Source of the DNA: Tethya wilhelma
Taxonomy: Eukaryota; Porifera; Demospongiae; Tethyida; Tethyidae
Length of the DNA stretch: 64,000 nt
Assembly (NCBI GenBank): GCA_964030475.1
Contig: CAXIPT010000060.1
Coordinates: 19,320-83,319 of the forward strand
Reading direction: 5' to 3'
The position numbers and the translations under genes were made by a program. A model generated the notes under the pieces. It was not told the origin of the DNA and ran no database searches. It saw only the letters and a program-made list of their open reading frames with translations. Of this stretch, positions 45,498-56,672 are shown piece after piece; position 1 is the stretch's first letter; each line of letters starts with the position of its first letter.

Positions 45498-47365
45498 TAC
45501 GGCAAATAAAAAAGAAGAGAGGTTACAGGCTTGCAGAAAAGCAATCAGGGAGGGTCAAGTCCAGTTAGTGAAAAAATATTTTGTGTCTCTGCCAACAGAA
45601 GCAGCTCATGCTAGTCACACAGTTGGAGATGCTGCTAGGTTTTATCAATGAGTTCATCCAATAGTTCTAAAAAAGATATACGAGTTAGTGTCATCAGGAA
45701 TCATTGAAACAAAAGATGTGCAAAAGGCACTAAATCATTATGTCAAACATACCCTTCCAGCATGCAGAACACAACATAAGATAGGGCATTCTATCCTCTT
45801 CCAAATGACATTAAGAACCGTGTTGTGAATCCCAAAAGAGTTCTAGAACTGTCTAAACTAGACCAGGAAAACCTACGCCTTAAAATCGAGACATGGATGA
45901 AGGATTGTCCACAATCATGTTCACATTACTTTAGACCATACATTAACAGAGTCCTCCCCAAAATTTGTGTCAACAAAAAGGTACTATGGATACTTGTACC
46001 TCTATAGATGACAAGTACAGCAATGAAACATGTAAATATACACAAACCCTATTGTGGGTTCATCAGGAGAATTGGCAAAATGAGCTATTAGTAAAATATG
46101 GAAACACCATAACACTCATAGATGCAACGTATAAGACTACCAAGTATGATTTAGCACTATTCTTTCTCAGTGTACAAGCAAATGTCAACTATACTGTAGT
46201 TGCTGAGTTTATTGTGCAGTCTGAATCAGCTAATGAAATAGCAGATGCTCTTCGAATCATCAAACAGTGGAATCCTGATTGGTCTCCTCCATTCTTTATG
46301 AGTGACTATTCAGAAGCAGAGTATTTGGCAATCTCTCAGGAATTTCCACAGTGTACTGTATACATATGTGACTTTCATCGTGAGCAGGCTTGGGAGAGGT
46401 GGGTACGGATCACCTAAGCAGGGATGAAGGAGATGAACTCCTTCGATTTTTAAGTGAATGTGCTCATGCACCTGCTCTAAGACCACAAGAAAACCTACCT
46501 ACAGATCATCATTACAACATGGCACTTAACCTTCTCAAATCCTCTCCTTTTTTGCTAAACAATGAACATCTACTGGTTATGCATATCCAATGTAAGTGTA
46601 TAATTATGTAATAACTTAATTATGATTGACAATGTGTAATTTTATTGACTGGTGCATGATTGTATAGAGGTGGGCAAGAGCTTTCAGAGAAAATCAGTAT
46701 CATGCGGCTGTAGAAATGAACAATGGTACTGAAGCTCAAAATAAAGCATTGAAACACAAATATCTCCCATGGAAAGCCACCTCTCTCTCACAAGTAGTCA
46801 CAGTTATTATTGAGCAATTTATACCAGAACAACACAGGAAATACCTCTTTCTAAACTTCCAAATGGACCCCACTTATAGAGCGTATACGTACACAACACA
46901 TGTTCCAAAATATCTACAAGGGCATCCAAAAAATGTTATTCTTCATTGTTTAGCAAGAGAAGAGAAAGCAAGAAAAACACTTTCACCAAGTGATGTTACA
47001 AGACACTGACAACCATGGAAACTTTTTTGTTAGCAGCAAATCAGGTACTACACATACAGTTAACTTTGGACTCCAAACTGGACAGCCTAGTTGCACATGC
47101 AAAGACTGGATGAGGCTTAATATTTATTACAAAAGTTGAATGGAGTTGGAATTTATTGCCAAAAAGCTACTTGGAGAGTCCTTTTCTCACTCGTGATGAA
47201 TCAGTTTATATCTCTGGGATCAATCGAGAATAACTTGCTACAACACACTGATTCACTTCCTGATACCCGTGATGAAAACCTACGAGGATTTGATAGCAAA
47301 CTTCCATCTAAGGTAAAGTAGCTAGTGTCAGGTGTGTACATTATAGCTATAACATGTATATACAG
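45498..47365 (+). pseudogene. Mutator-like (MULE) transposase, degenerate
   Basis: Pieces of one transposase in changing frames: an N-terminal region (RAFYPLPNDIKNRVV), the MULE catalytic region (GNTITLIDATYKTTKYDLAL with the first Asp; FMSDYSEAEYLAI with the second; CDFHREQAWERWV), and after an intron ending at 46667 the segment NNGTEAQNKALKHKYLPW, which holds the likely catalytic Glu. A partial SWIM finger follows (CTCKDWM). Lesions seen: TGA near 45650, frame changes near 45785, 45975 and 46400, a 1-nt insertion near 46996, and a deletion of the second half of the SWIM finger at about 47115. The intact tail after 47366 probably belongs to the same protein. Confidence 0.85.
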
Positions 47366-48700
47366 GCACCATCCATTACAACACTACAACAGAAAGTGCG
47401 TATTTCTCTGAAAAACTTAGAAAGTCTTTCATATAATCTTACTGATTCATCTAAACTTGAAGAAGTCCTAAAATTGACAACACAATTGGAGAAAACCGTC
47501 AGAACTATGGTTCCAACACACTGTGGCCTACTATTACGACCGTCCAGCACATCTACTCTCACAGCAAGAAAAATTAAACTGAAGTACAAGAAAACTGCTC
47601 AGTGGAAATGTGCACAAGCCTATTCCAATCTTCCAAAGAGACGTAAACGTGGACGACCTAAAACAACAAGACTCCGAAAGAAAAAGGTTAGCAAACAGAC
47701 AATGACAGAGCACAAATACTTTTACATGTCTATATAAATGTTTATAGACCTCAGCTAATATTGTGACAACATCCAAATCACTTGATACTACTACAACAGT
47801 CACTCCCACCCAGGCAAAAAGTACGATAGGGTCTGCACAAAACATGAAATTATCCCTAAAGACAGGTATTATAGCTAAGTTATTAACTCTTATACTATCA
47901 TTTTTGTTCAAAATGTATACTATATAGGTAAGAAACGAGCAAGAAGGTGTGGTACATGTCCTCCATGCAGAAGAGATGACTGTGGTAAATGTGTTAACTG
48001 TTTGGACATGAAAAAGTTTGGAGGACCAGGTAGAAAGAAAAAGTGCTGTGTGCAAAGACAATGCAACTCACATCATTTGGGCACTAGCAAGAAGCCGACA
48101 CCCAACTCATATAATCCAAGTGACTGTCCACAGAGTAAAGATGATCAACTCTATGAAGAACCAAATCTTTTGGAACAAGGAAGAAAGGTGCACAATATCA
48201 TTGGTGATGGAAACTGTATGTATCGATCTATAGCCTATTTGTTGACTAATGACGAAGAGAAACATTCGAGCTTAAGGCTATTACTAGAAAGATTTGAGAA
48301 TCTTAATAAGACAATTTTTGAAGGTCTACTTACAAATGTTAACAAGCCAACAATAAGTGAGCATATTCGGCACATTGGTACACCTAACACATGGGGTACC
48401 CACATTGAACTGTTTGCCACAGCTTCATATTTCCGAATTCCTGTCTATACTTACACAATTGGAGATACCCTTCCTCCAAGATGGGAAGTTTTCAAACCAC
48501 TCTCAGAAGCATCTACATTACGTTATCCAATCAGAGTGGATGAAGAGCAATTTCCGCAGTGGCCACTTAGTCACCTAGAGTTACAATACACTTCCAATCT
48601 CCACTATAATTCTATTGTTGATTACTACACAGGGAGGCCTAGTACAACTCTTCCACTACAACATTCTAAGCCTGAAGAAATTGTAGTGCTGAAAGATTAG
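47366..48700 (+). CDS. AT-hook / CXXC finger / OTU peptidase tail of the MULE
   Basis: Three exons join in phase: 47366-47686, 47748-47865 and 47928-48700 (introns of 61 and 62 nt, gttagc..tatag and gtatta..tatag), open for 403 codons to TAG. Exon 1 ends with an AT-hook (KRRKRGRPKTTR). The third exon begins with a CXXC zinc finger (CGTCPPCRRDDCGKCVNC then KKFGGPG and CCVQRQC), a fold that binds unmethylated CpG in other proteins. It continues with an OTU cysteine peptidase: GDGNCMYRS supplies the Asp and nucleophile Cys, WGTHIELFATASYF is the conserved middle helix, and LHYNSIV supplies the His. OTU enzymes remove ubiquitin. Position directly after the SWIM region suggests it is the C-terminus of the transposase. 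It might also be used separately, since this part alone shows no damage. No promoter is recognised. Confidence 0.8.
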
Positions 48701-48704
48701 CTTG

Positions 48705-48945
48705 AGTGAAGTTACTAATAATTTTTATTTGTGCGTGATATTATTAAATTGACATAGTACTATTGTAATAAAATTATAAATTAAAATAATTATTTTGACT
48801 GTTGAAGGTATATAGAAAACAAGAGCTGCAAGTTTGCCAACTATGTATGTAATGTCATGACCCATTATGCGCCAGTTAAATTGTGGGTGATCCGCGCGAT
48901 CGCGACTACGTATGTGGTCACGTGACCACTTCCTGCATCAACTTG
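48705..48945. other. AT-rich 3' flank of the MULE
   Basis: Contains possible polyadenylation signals (aataaaatt at 48768) followed by unremarkable sequence. No matching terminal inverted repeat for the MULE could be identified. Confidence 0.4.
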
Positions 48946-48949
48946 GGTG

Positions 48950-50003
48950 AACCTAGCCATACCCCTTCTCGATTCCGACCAGCGGCCAAGTTGCATGCTC
49001 CCAACTGATCCCAAAACAGCCAAGCAGGAAACCATGCCTATTCAAAATTTTCTATCGTATAAATAGAACAGTAAAAATCGAACTTTTGTATTTTAGTGCT
49101 GTAGATCTGTCTGTTTGGCTCTGAGTTAGGCTTCAACTAGTTGCTGTAACTTGTCTATAGTAGGGTTTATGCCTATGGAGAGAGAGTACACACCCAAATA
49201 TTTCCAGTGTACAGCCATCTCTTCTGTTCATCTATGGACCAACCACCTCAGGGGCGTAGCCAGGATTTAGAGTAAGGGGGTGCCAAAACTGTGCGCGCGG
49301 AGCGCGCCGAAAATTTTGAGGTTGCCATGCCCACTTTTGGGTCACGTGACCGATATTACGACCTTTGAACTATTGCTGGAAGCTAGCTGCTGAGCGCTTT
49401 CGATCGACCTGGCGTGAATTAAACGGTTCTGAAGTTTGTTTATCAAGAGCTTAGACATAGATGAGCTTGGAAAATAGCTTCAAGCAACAAACATGTAAGA
49501 AATAGAGATTTTTAAAGGCTTGATTACTTATTAATAAATCCAATTATTAATGGTTTTGCGCTTCCGCTCAGTGGCAAAGGGGGTGCTCGAGCACCCTGAG
49601 CCCCCCCTGGCTACGCCCCTGCACCTTGAAGTTTTTCAGTAGTACTGATAGTCAAGCCTGACCTCTGAGCCTGACTTGAGACTTCAAGGAGCTATTAAAG
49701 TACATCTTTGAGTAAAGTTAGGGTATATATCTTCAGAATAACTTCTTTCAAAAAATGAAGCACTATCAGAAAAATTAAGCTATAATGTATGTCATGGCTA
49801 AACAATTGATGCTCTCTGTTATCTATTGAGTACTCAAATCACTCTGGACCAGTCAATCCTTGTTTTTGTGATGTACATGTTACTATTAAATCAACCTTAA
49901 CACAATTCCTATGTGTGAATTGACAAACCTCCCACCAGAGGCCAACCTCCGAATAAAGGCCAAAAGCCTCGCTCCCAAAATGGCTTTGTTCGGAGGTTGG
50001 ACT
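48950..50003 (+). repeat. Family J (mariner-like) copy 1, with nested hAT-like MITE
   Basis: J sequence (gattccgaccagcggccaag, gtctgtttggctctgagtt, gtgtacagccatctcttc) is broken at 49249-49621 by a MITE and resumes (tactgatagtcaagcctgac, aggagctatta). Its right end ggaggttggactg touches the left end of copy 2 at 50003. Confidence 0.65.
49249..49621. mobile_element. hAT-like MITE (CAGGGGCGTAGCC)
   Basis: Perfect terminal inverted repeats CAGGGGCGTAGCCAGG with inner gggggtgct/agcaccc pairs. cacct lies on both sides (49244-48, 49622-26). The uninterrupted J copy 2 (ccaaccaccctggaggttt) supports the insertion point. The termini look hAT-like, but a 5-bp duplication is shorter than the usual 8, so the class is tentative. 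Confidence 0.8.
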
Positions 50004-50842
50004 GTGGAACCTCTCGTAATGGCCCCTCCCACAAGCGGCCAACCTCCATGTAACGGCCACAGGCTGTGGCACTGATTGAATATACCATATATCTAGTACT
50101 AAGCAACCTCCCACGAGCGGTCGCTTTTCGATTCCGACCAGTGGCTAAGCTACATGCTCCCAACTGATCGATTCTTTGCGAACTATCTCTCAAAACGGCC
50201 GAGCAGAAAACCATGCCTATTTACAATTTTCTATCTTATCATGTAAATAGAGCAGTAAAATTGAACTTTTGTGCGTATAAATAGAGCAGTGAAAATTGAA
50301 CTTTTGTACTTTGGTACTGTAAATCTGTCTGTTTGGCTCAGCGTTAGGCTACTAGTTACTGTAGCTTGTCTATAATAGGGTTTATGCCTGTGGAGAGAGT
50401 ACACACAAAGTATTTCCAGTGTACAGCCACCTCTTCCGTTCACCTTTGGACCAACCACCCTGGAGGTTTTACTGATAGTCAAGCCTGACCTCTGAGCCTG
50501 ACTTGACACTTCAAGAAGCTATTGTAGCACATCAGATTTTGAGTTAAGTTTAAGAGGGTATATACCCCCAGAATAACTTCTTTCAAAAAATAGAACACTG
50601 AAAAATCTATAGCATATTTTGGCTCAGTAATTTATGCTCTCTGTATATATATATTGAGTACTCAAGTCACTCTGGACCATTTCTTAGTCAATCCTTGGTC
50701 TTGTGATGCACATGTATACCATTAAATCAACTTTAACACAATTCCTATGTGTATAACAATGAACCTCCCACCAGAGGTCAACCTTCGAATAAAGGCCAAA
50801 AGCCTCACTCTCAAAGTAGCCTATATTCGAAGGTTCAACTGT
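50000..50842 (+). mobile_element. Family J (mariner-like) copy 2, complete
   Basis: Starts ctgtggaacctctcgtaatg and ends in gaaggttcaactgtatag; the end is the inverse of the start in style (acagttgaacctt). It joins copy 1 head to tail with a shared actg. There is no ORF of transposase size. Confidence 0.6.
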
Positions 50843-50882
50843 ATAGAAGACAGGTAACTTAGATTAGATCGTCAGCCAGGAA

Positions 50883-50960
50883 TTGGGCATAAAAATGAAG
50901 TAATCATGTGCCAAAATTAAGACATGCCTTGTTCCAATACTTTTACAGCACTGCCCATTC
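50883..50960 (-). repeat. Family D arm, cut by a hAT-like end
   Basis: gaagtaatcatgtgccaaaa ... cactgcccattc, then abruptly cagtggcgtagccaggggg. In full D copies the sequence continues ctacactactt, so the following element interrupted D. Confidence 0.65.
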
Positions 50961-51730
50961 CAGTGGCGTAGCCAGGGGGGGCTCAGGGTGCTCGAGCACT
51001 CCCTTTATCGCTGACCAAAAGCGCAAAAACCATTAATAAGTGGATTTATTAGTAAGTAATCAAGCCTTTAGAATCTCTACTTCTTACTTTGTTGTTTAAA
51101 GCTATTTTTCAAGCTCATTTATTAGGGTGTGCAACATGAAAAATCAACATTCGACTTTTGAACAACTAATTCATGCAATATGTACAGTAGGTTGAAACTT
51201 AAACCAGCGTACGTTCAAACTCTGTTGTCTTCAATCAACATATGACTTCTGAATTCTTGGTACTAACTACTTTCAACTGAATCAGCCAGATGGTTATCAA
51301 TAACAGAGGCTTGATTCAACTCTATCAGAGAATTGGTAAGGCCCTCCTCTAACTAACGCAACGTGGAGGGATTTGCTTCTCTCTTGCATGTAAGCAAAAA
51401 TGGCAAATAATTGCGATTTTAGCGGTAAAAAATGCGTAAATTTTGCTGACAATGCAATATGAAACTTACGGTTTTCTTTAACTTCAGCGACAGAGATCAG
51501 GAATTGAAGGTGCGCTGGTTTAAGTACCAACTTACTCTACATGTTGCATGAATTAATTGTTTAAAAGTCCAAAGTTGAGTTTTCATATTGCACACCCTAC
51601 ATTTATGTCTAAGCTCTTGATAAACAAACTTCAGAACCGTTTAATTCACGCTAGGACGATCGAAAGCGCTCAGTAGCTAGTGTCCAGCAAAAGTTCAAAG
51701 GTCACAATATGGGATTCGCTTTTTTCACTC
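50961..51730 (-). mobile_element. hAT-like element, reverse copy, with nested MITE
   Basis: Opens cagtggcgtagccaggggg and follows the reverse order of 49249-49621 (tcgagcac, aaaagcgcaaaaacc, caagctcattta ... gtctaagctcttgataaac, cgatcgaaagcgct). It is broken at 51133-51599 by a MITE. Its far terminus is not recognised. Confidence 0.65.
51133..51599. mobile_element. MITE with about 90-bp arms (TAGGGTGTGCAA)
   Basis: The arms start TAGGGTGTGCAA and run through catgaaaa, ttaattcatgcaa and cttaaaccagcg. A 7-bp duplication catttat lies at both sides, and the relative at 49.45 kb shows the sequence without it (agctcatctatgtct in reverse). The 77-aa ORF inside is an arm artefact. A hAT relationship is possible from the TIR start. 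Confidence 0.85.
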
Positions 51731-52125
51731 GATCTGGAGAACGGAAGTGAGCGATCACGTGACGTACACGCAGTAGGTACTAGGGCTAACTAGCTCGCAG
51801 AGCTAGCTCAAGCTCGTTGCTCAATATCAGCAAGAGTATATAATCAGAGATATAATTTTATACGTAATAATTATGAAATAATTTAAAAGCAAACAAACAT
51901 TTTTACAAAGCACTGACTACACTTGACTTGCTAGAAGTATAGATCAGATAATATATCTATAAAATTATAATGTGTTGACTGTAAAACTGTAAACTTGTGT
52001 AAAAATGTGACTGTGGTGTTGCTTTTTGCCACATCTCTATTTTCAGTCTCAAATTTTCTTGATCTAACTTTAAAAGCTTGCTTGTTAATGTGATTTATCT
52101 GAACTCTGCAAAAAAATGTAAACAT

Positions 52126-52275
52126 CTATCTTACGAGTCGTACTTCGTCATCGTCATGATCCTCATAGTCTGAGCCATCATCATCCAGATGCACGCCATC
52201 AAACTCAAGATCACTGCCATCCTCCTCATCATCCTGATCATCATCGCCACGGGTTTCCTCCTCATCATCCAGTGG

Positions 52276-52314
<39 letters not shown>

Positions 52315-54833
52315 GTGTGTGTGTCCACAAGTGATTGTACATGCATGTCTATAAACTCCAAAGTATAACTTACATAAAGCCTTCCACATTCTTGCTGACA
52401 TATGCTCTCCATATGTCACTGGCAAACTGGTAGGTCTTCTTCACCCTCACTTTCATCGGTGTTCTACGGTCAGGTCGCTTCATATCCAACACCATCCTCT
52501 CACTTGTGTACCTTCGCTGGGTATTCTCATTCTACAGCATAGGCAACGATATACAATTGTAATACAATTACACAGTAGTATACTTCATATACCCAATCAA
52601 GAAGAGCCAGGAACATCCGCATGCGAAATGTAGCAGTTCCAAAATGCACTCGTTTAGGAAGATACGTGAGGAGTTGGTGGTTGAACGACTCAACCCAAAA
52701 TGTGTCTCAGCACTGCAAGAACAATAAATTGAAATTTTTTTGTTTGATCATGGAAAAGCAGACTACAGCACATACCCTACAAAACGACTCTGTATTTCTG
52801 AAAATGAGGGTGGCTCGCAGTGACTTCTCATAGGCAGCAACAGCACTGGGACTGGTGATCCTGATCTTGTTAGGAGCATACCCAGGCTGCTGACAGGAAG
52901 AGGAGGAATGGCAGTTGACATGGATACCCTGAAAATCAACCACATTACTTGCATCACACCCATGAATGAAATAAGTGGTAATTGTAGCAAAACTCACTTG
53001 GTAGTGCTGAGTGATGTTCAGTATAAGTGCACGTAGCTGAGCACTATCACCACCACAGTTCTTCATGGCCCAGTAGAGGTGTGTCTTGGTGCTCTTGCCT
53101 GATAACCAAACATATTAGTGAAACATACATACACAATGTCATGTCCTTGTAGACAACTAGAGTAAAAAAATTACACTTGTCGGAGAGATCCCTGAACCAC
53201 TTGACTCCTTCCCACTTCTTGGCTCCCTGGGCTATCTTCTTCATAGCCTTGGCTACGTTCTTGGTTCCTACATAGTTACATAACAAGAGTATACAATCAT
53301 GCTACAGTTGGGTGCATACAACAAAATTAATACTGCACACCATGCCAAGTGTCGTAGGAGTTGAGGAGCTGAAGATCATTGGTGATATACTCGCTCACAG
53401 AGGTAGCATAGTCATGAGCGACCTCTGTGACTTCAGACCTGGCAAATAATACCAATGACATTGTGATGTTGTACAACATTTACACAGCACTACCACATGC
53501 ACCAGTACATACATACCTCGACCCATCACCTGGGGCACAACTTCTTGAGTACAGGCCAATTCTCGAGTCTGAGCCAAAGAATGCTCTTTTCTGGACAGCG
53601 TAGATATTCCAATCACCTTCTTGTTGCTGAAAGTAATATACATAAAGGTTTGGGCAAAATTGCTAAAATATCACTGTGGCAACCTACCTGCCAGACAGAC
53701 AAACTACAGTACTGTGGTATGCATTGGCTGTGGAATCGTGCCTGGCATCGGTCATAACCCACTGTGACAAAAGTAATAACATCTTGTCAGACCAACAATT
53801 GACACTGAAATAAACAAGAAAATATACCTCTCTGTTAATGGGGTATTCTGGGGTGCTCTTGACACTATCCACAGCCTTCTGCATTGATGTTTCAGCACAC
53901 TCCCGCACAGAGTCCATATAGTGTCGAGATTTATACACTGTTTTGTGTTGTTTTTTTAAAAAAAATTTTAAAAAATGTATATATATATATTATATACTAT
54001 ACATGGCAGGATAAAGACAAAAACTACATATAAAGCATGTACTCTTACGAATGAACCAGTGCCCTGCGCAACCCATCTGTGAAAGCTTCCCAAACTTCAG
54101 ATACTGAGCTGGGAGCATTCCCGCACAAGTGAAGGAGTGTACTAACCTGTAAATATACATGTATTGATAATCACGCAAACATTCAAGGATTTGGACTTAC
54201 TTTTGGTTGACCAGATAATGACCTCCGATGACTTGAGAACTGGCCCAGGTTCGAACGTGACGTGCATTCCGTGAACACAGGAACTGTGCACGGACCACAT
54301 GACCAACCTAAGGATATACATGCAATCCGGGGCCCATTATAATAACATACGTCAGGCAGACCATTAGCTACAAAACACACTTGTTTGGCAGACTCAAGCT
54401 TCCAACGACCAGAGCAAGCACAGGGCTGAGACAGACCAACACAGAGGTCTTCGAACATCTTAGCCTCCATCACAAAGAGTCTCTGGTCTCCCTCACATGC
54501 TTCAGCCTCGGTGGGAAATCCTTTTAAAAATTATCTCTAATTTATAGTGTTTCACAAAATAATATACATCCAAGCAGACCAATACTGACCTGAGTTTCTC
54601 AAAAATGAGACATTAGAGGGACGCTGGACACTTGATTCACTAATGATGCTTTGTTTGTCAGCAAGGTCAAACAAAGCCATCATAAGCTCGTAATTATTGA
54701 GTGTCTGCGAGCCAGTTGGAGTCAGCAGGTCTCTAGCAGCACTCAGCCTTCCACAAAAAGCATTCTTCTCAGCTTCACTCGAGAAATTTACGTCAATATG
54801 GAAGCGAACTCGTTTCTTTCTAGAAGTCGCCAT
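52126..54833 (-). CDS. 14-exon transposase-like gene, one premature stop
   Basis: Minus-strand exons, 5' to 3': 54833-54590, 54520-54351, 54307-54201, 54146-54049, 53937-53828, 53761-53688, 53626-53517, 53430-53341, 53267-53177, 53091-52998, 52928-52776, 52712-52593, 52531-52374, 52276-52126. Splice phases agree throughout if exons 8 and 10 use the second of two nearby AG acceptors. Motifs suggest an RNase-H-like DDE core: Asp in VMTDARHDS, Asp in SYDTWHGTKN, Glu in FWVESFNHQLL. It ends in a strongly acidic tail (DDDQDDEEDGSDLEF). The only lesion is TGA at 52709-52707, two codons before FWVESF; CGA would restore Arg. The family is not named with certainty: I know similar proteins from cnidarians and sponges, possibly Kolobok-like. 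Such intron density is high for a transposon, so domestication or a host gene is possible. Confidence 0.65.
52278..52323. repeat. (TG)n inside the last intron
   Basis: The tract abuts the acceptor of the final exon (minus strand: CA repeats, then cag). It therefore supplies the whole region upstream of that acceptor. Confidence 0.9.
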
Positions 54834-55135
54834 TTTGATCGTTCAAAACCGACAAAAAATACGCGCAGAAGGGGTACTCGCGATGTTTGTGCAAGGTTCT
54901 GCATATCTGAAACTCAGAGCGCTAAAACTACTATGAATAACAGTGCGCAAAAGAGACTACTGTTTGAATTTGAAATGGCGCAGAGGCGCCATTTTGTTGA
55001 ATGTCGCGAAAAATCGTGCCCGGCCACGCCCTTTTATACTCCGCCTCCTCGTTTAAATGAAAAGGACTATTGTAATGCGAAGTCTCAGCTGAAAGGGGGG
55101 TTCCGTGGAACCCTGTGAGCCCCCCCTGGATCCGT
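54834..55135. promoter_or_regulatory. Likely promoter region of the minus-strand gene
   Basis: This region lies upstream of the ATG at 54833. It has a ccattttgatcg start context and a palindrome at about 54975-54997 (aaatggcgcagaggcgccatt), giving two facing gccatt motifs that resemble YY1 sites. No TATA box is evident. The far end (cagctgaaaggggggttccg ... gagccccccctgg) resembles hAT-like MITE ends. Confidence 0.4.
55132..55135. repeat. Ginger1 target duplication, left (CCGT)
   Basis: ccgt precedes the left terminus. The right side has ctgt (60724-60727), a single C to T change at a CpG. Ginger1 is known to insert with CCGG or CCGT duplications. Confidence 0.8.
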
Positions 55136-55240
55136 TGTTATAGTGATGTGTTCCCCCGGTGCATGTATTCCTGGAAACAATTTCCCCTAGGGATAAGTGT
55201 TCCCCCAAATTTTGCACCCGAGCAAAGCGTTCCCCTATCA

Positions 55241-55345
55241 TACGTACGGTAGTACGTATAGTAGGAATGGGCCGCCTGTCCCATAGACACAATACAAAAT
55301 GTTGACCACCATAAAAATCTAGTCAAACAAAACTAGACCTTCAAA
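55241..55345 (+). repeat. Family E repeat, copy 1
   Basis: Starts atcatacgtacggtagtac then gtatagtaggaatggg, and continues cccatagacacaatacaaaa and ataaaaatctagt. Similar copies lie at 61945-62035 and 63909-64000 (window end). The tip is a hairpin, ATACGTAC-ggta-GTACGTAT. Confidence 0.7.
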
Positions 55346-55424
55346 GTTACTCAGAAGCTCTCACTGACAGATTACCAACTGCATGCAAGTCTTAAAACTC
55401 ACAAAAACTTTCCACAGCACTCGT

Positions 55425-56565
55425 AAAGAGCGCTAGTGAGAAGCCACCATAGTGCCATTTTTGTTCCTCTAACTTACGTATGTACTTACTTATGTACTTC
55501 GTAACTGACTTACTTGAAAAGCATTTCCAGAGAACCAGAATGTGTTGAGCCAACTTTGACAGCACAAAGTAAGTTCTTTTCATGGGTACTACATTCCTTG
55601 ATACTCATTTTCATTATAAATAGGCCTAAGCAAAAACTAGAAAGCTTTGAAACTTAGCGTATAAATTCATGTACTACAATGCAACCATCTTTGTGGGTAG
55701 AGTTCAAAGGTCATTCATTATCTATGCACGTGGCATTTTATGCGCATGCGCATTGAATTGAATTGAATTGAATTGATTTTATCTCAACAAAGAAAGGGTC
55801 ACACAGAGGTTGCATGAGTAACCTATGCGAGGTGCTTCCCAGAGCAACAAAACATAGAGAAAATAAAGCATGAAGGACTAGAAAAGATACTAAATCACTA
55901 TTACGAAACACAATTTAACAAAACAATACATAAAATTAGTGTATGATTCTAGAAATTAAGAAATTGAGGGGTCCTGCCCCAATAAAAAAGCTTTCATCTT
56001 GAACTTGAAGGAGGGTATTAGGGCATTAGCTTCCTCTAGCATACTGAAGTGCATGTAGCTCCTACTCAAGCTTTTTGTAGGGACTAACCAGTCTCTGACA
56101 GTCTCCACACTGTAGTGTAAAAAAAAGTAAATGAACAAGTAGTAAAAATTTCCAAAAAAATAAGTAGTGTAGGAATGGGCAGTGCGGTAAAAGTATTGGA
56201 ACAAGGCATGGTCTCAATTTTGGCACATGACTACTTCATTTTTATGCCCAACTCTTGGCTGGTAGTCCAGTTTAAGTTATATACCTGTCTGTTATAGTTT
56301 ACTCCATTGTTTCAGTAGCCAAGTGATTAGCTATAGTACTGAGAAATTGAACTAATGCAATAATCATACGGTACTATTGTACAGATCATCGCAATTAACA
56401 CGACACTGAAAATCCATATATAAAGGGATCAAGAATAAAAATGAAGTAGTCATGTGCTGAAATTGAGACCATGCCTTGTTCCAATACTTTTTACCGCACT
56501 GCCCATTCCTACACTACTTATTTTTTTGGAAATTTTTACTACTTGTGAACTATTAAACTTTGGAC
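55425..56565 (+). repeat. Composite family F-D, longest copy
   Basis: F (gcgctagtgagaagccacca ... cacgtggcattt), then (gaatt)n at 55762-55785, then D arms at 56120-56240 and 56445-56565. Outer D tips are caagtagtaaaaatttcc, with tgaa on both sides (about 56133 and 56567), a possible 4-bp duplication. It sits in the 5' part of Ginger1. Confidence 0.65.
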
Positions 56566-56672
56566 TGCACAAAGCCGTAGCACGCATTTGATGATGATCT
56601 TGACAGGTATTGATTGCCTCTGAGTTCTTATAAGAATGGCCAGCAAGCACTTCATAGCCTTATTCTTCTTGA

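Noticed and set aside
47534..48061. 175-aa minus-strand ORF over the MULE tail
   Set aside because: Antisense to the in-phase AT-hook, CXXC and OTU exons, with no domain of its own.
52131..52412. Alternative minus-strand frame with Met-rich tail
   Set aside because: The other frame gives the acidic DDE/DEED tail, follows from correct splice phase and ends the 14-exon gene.
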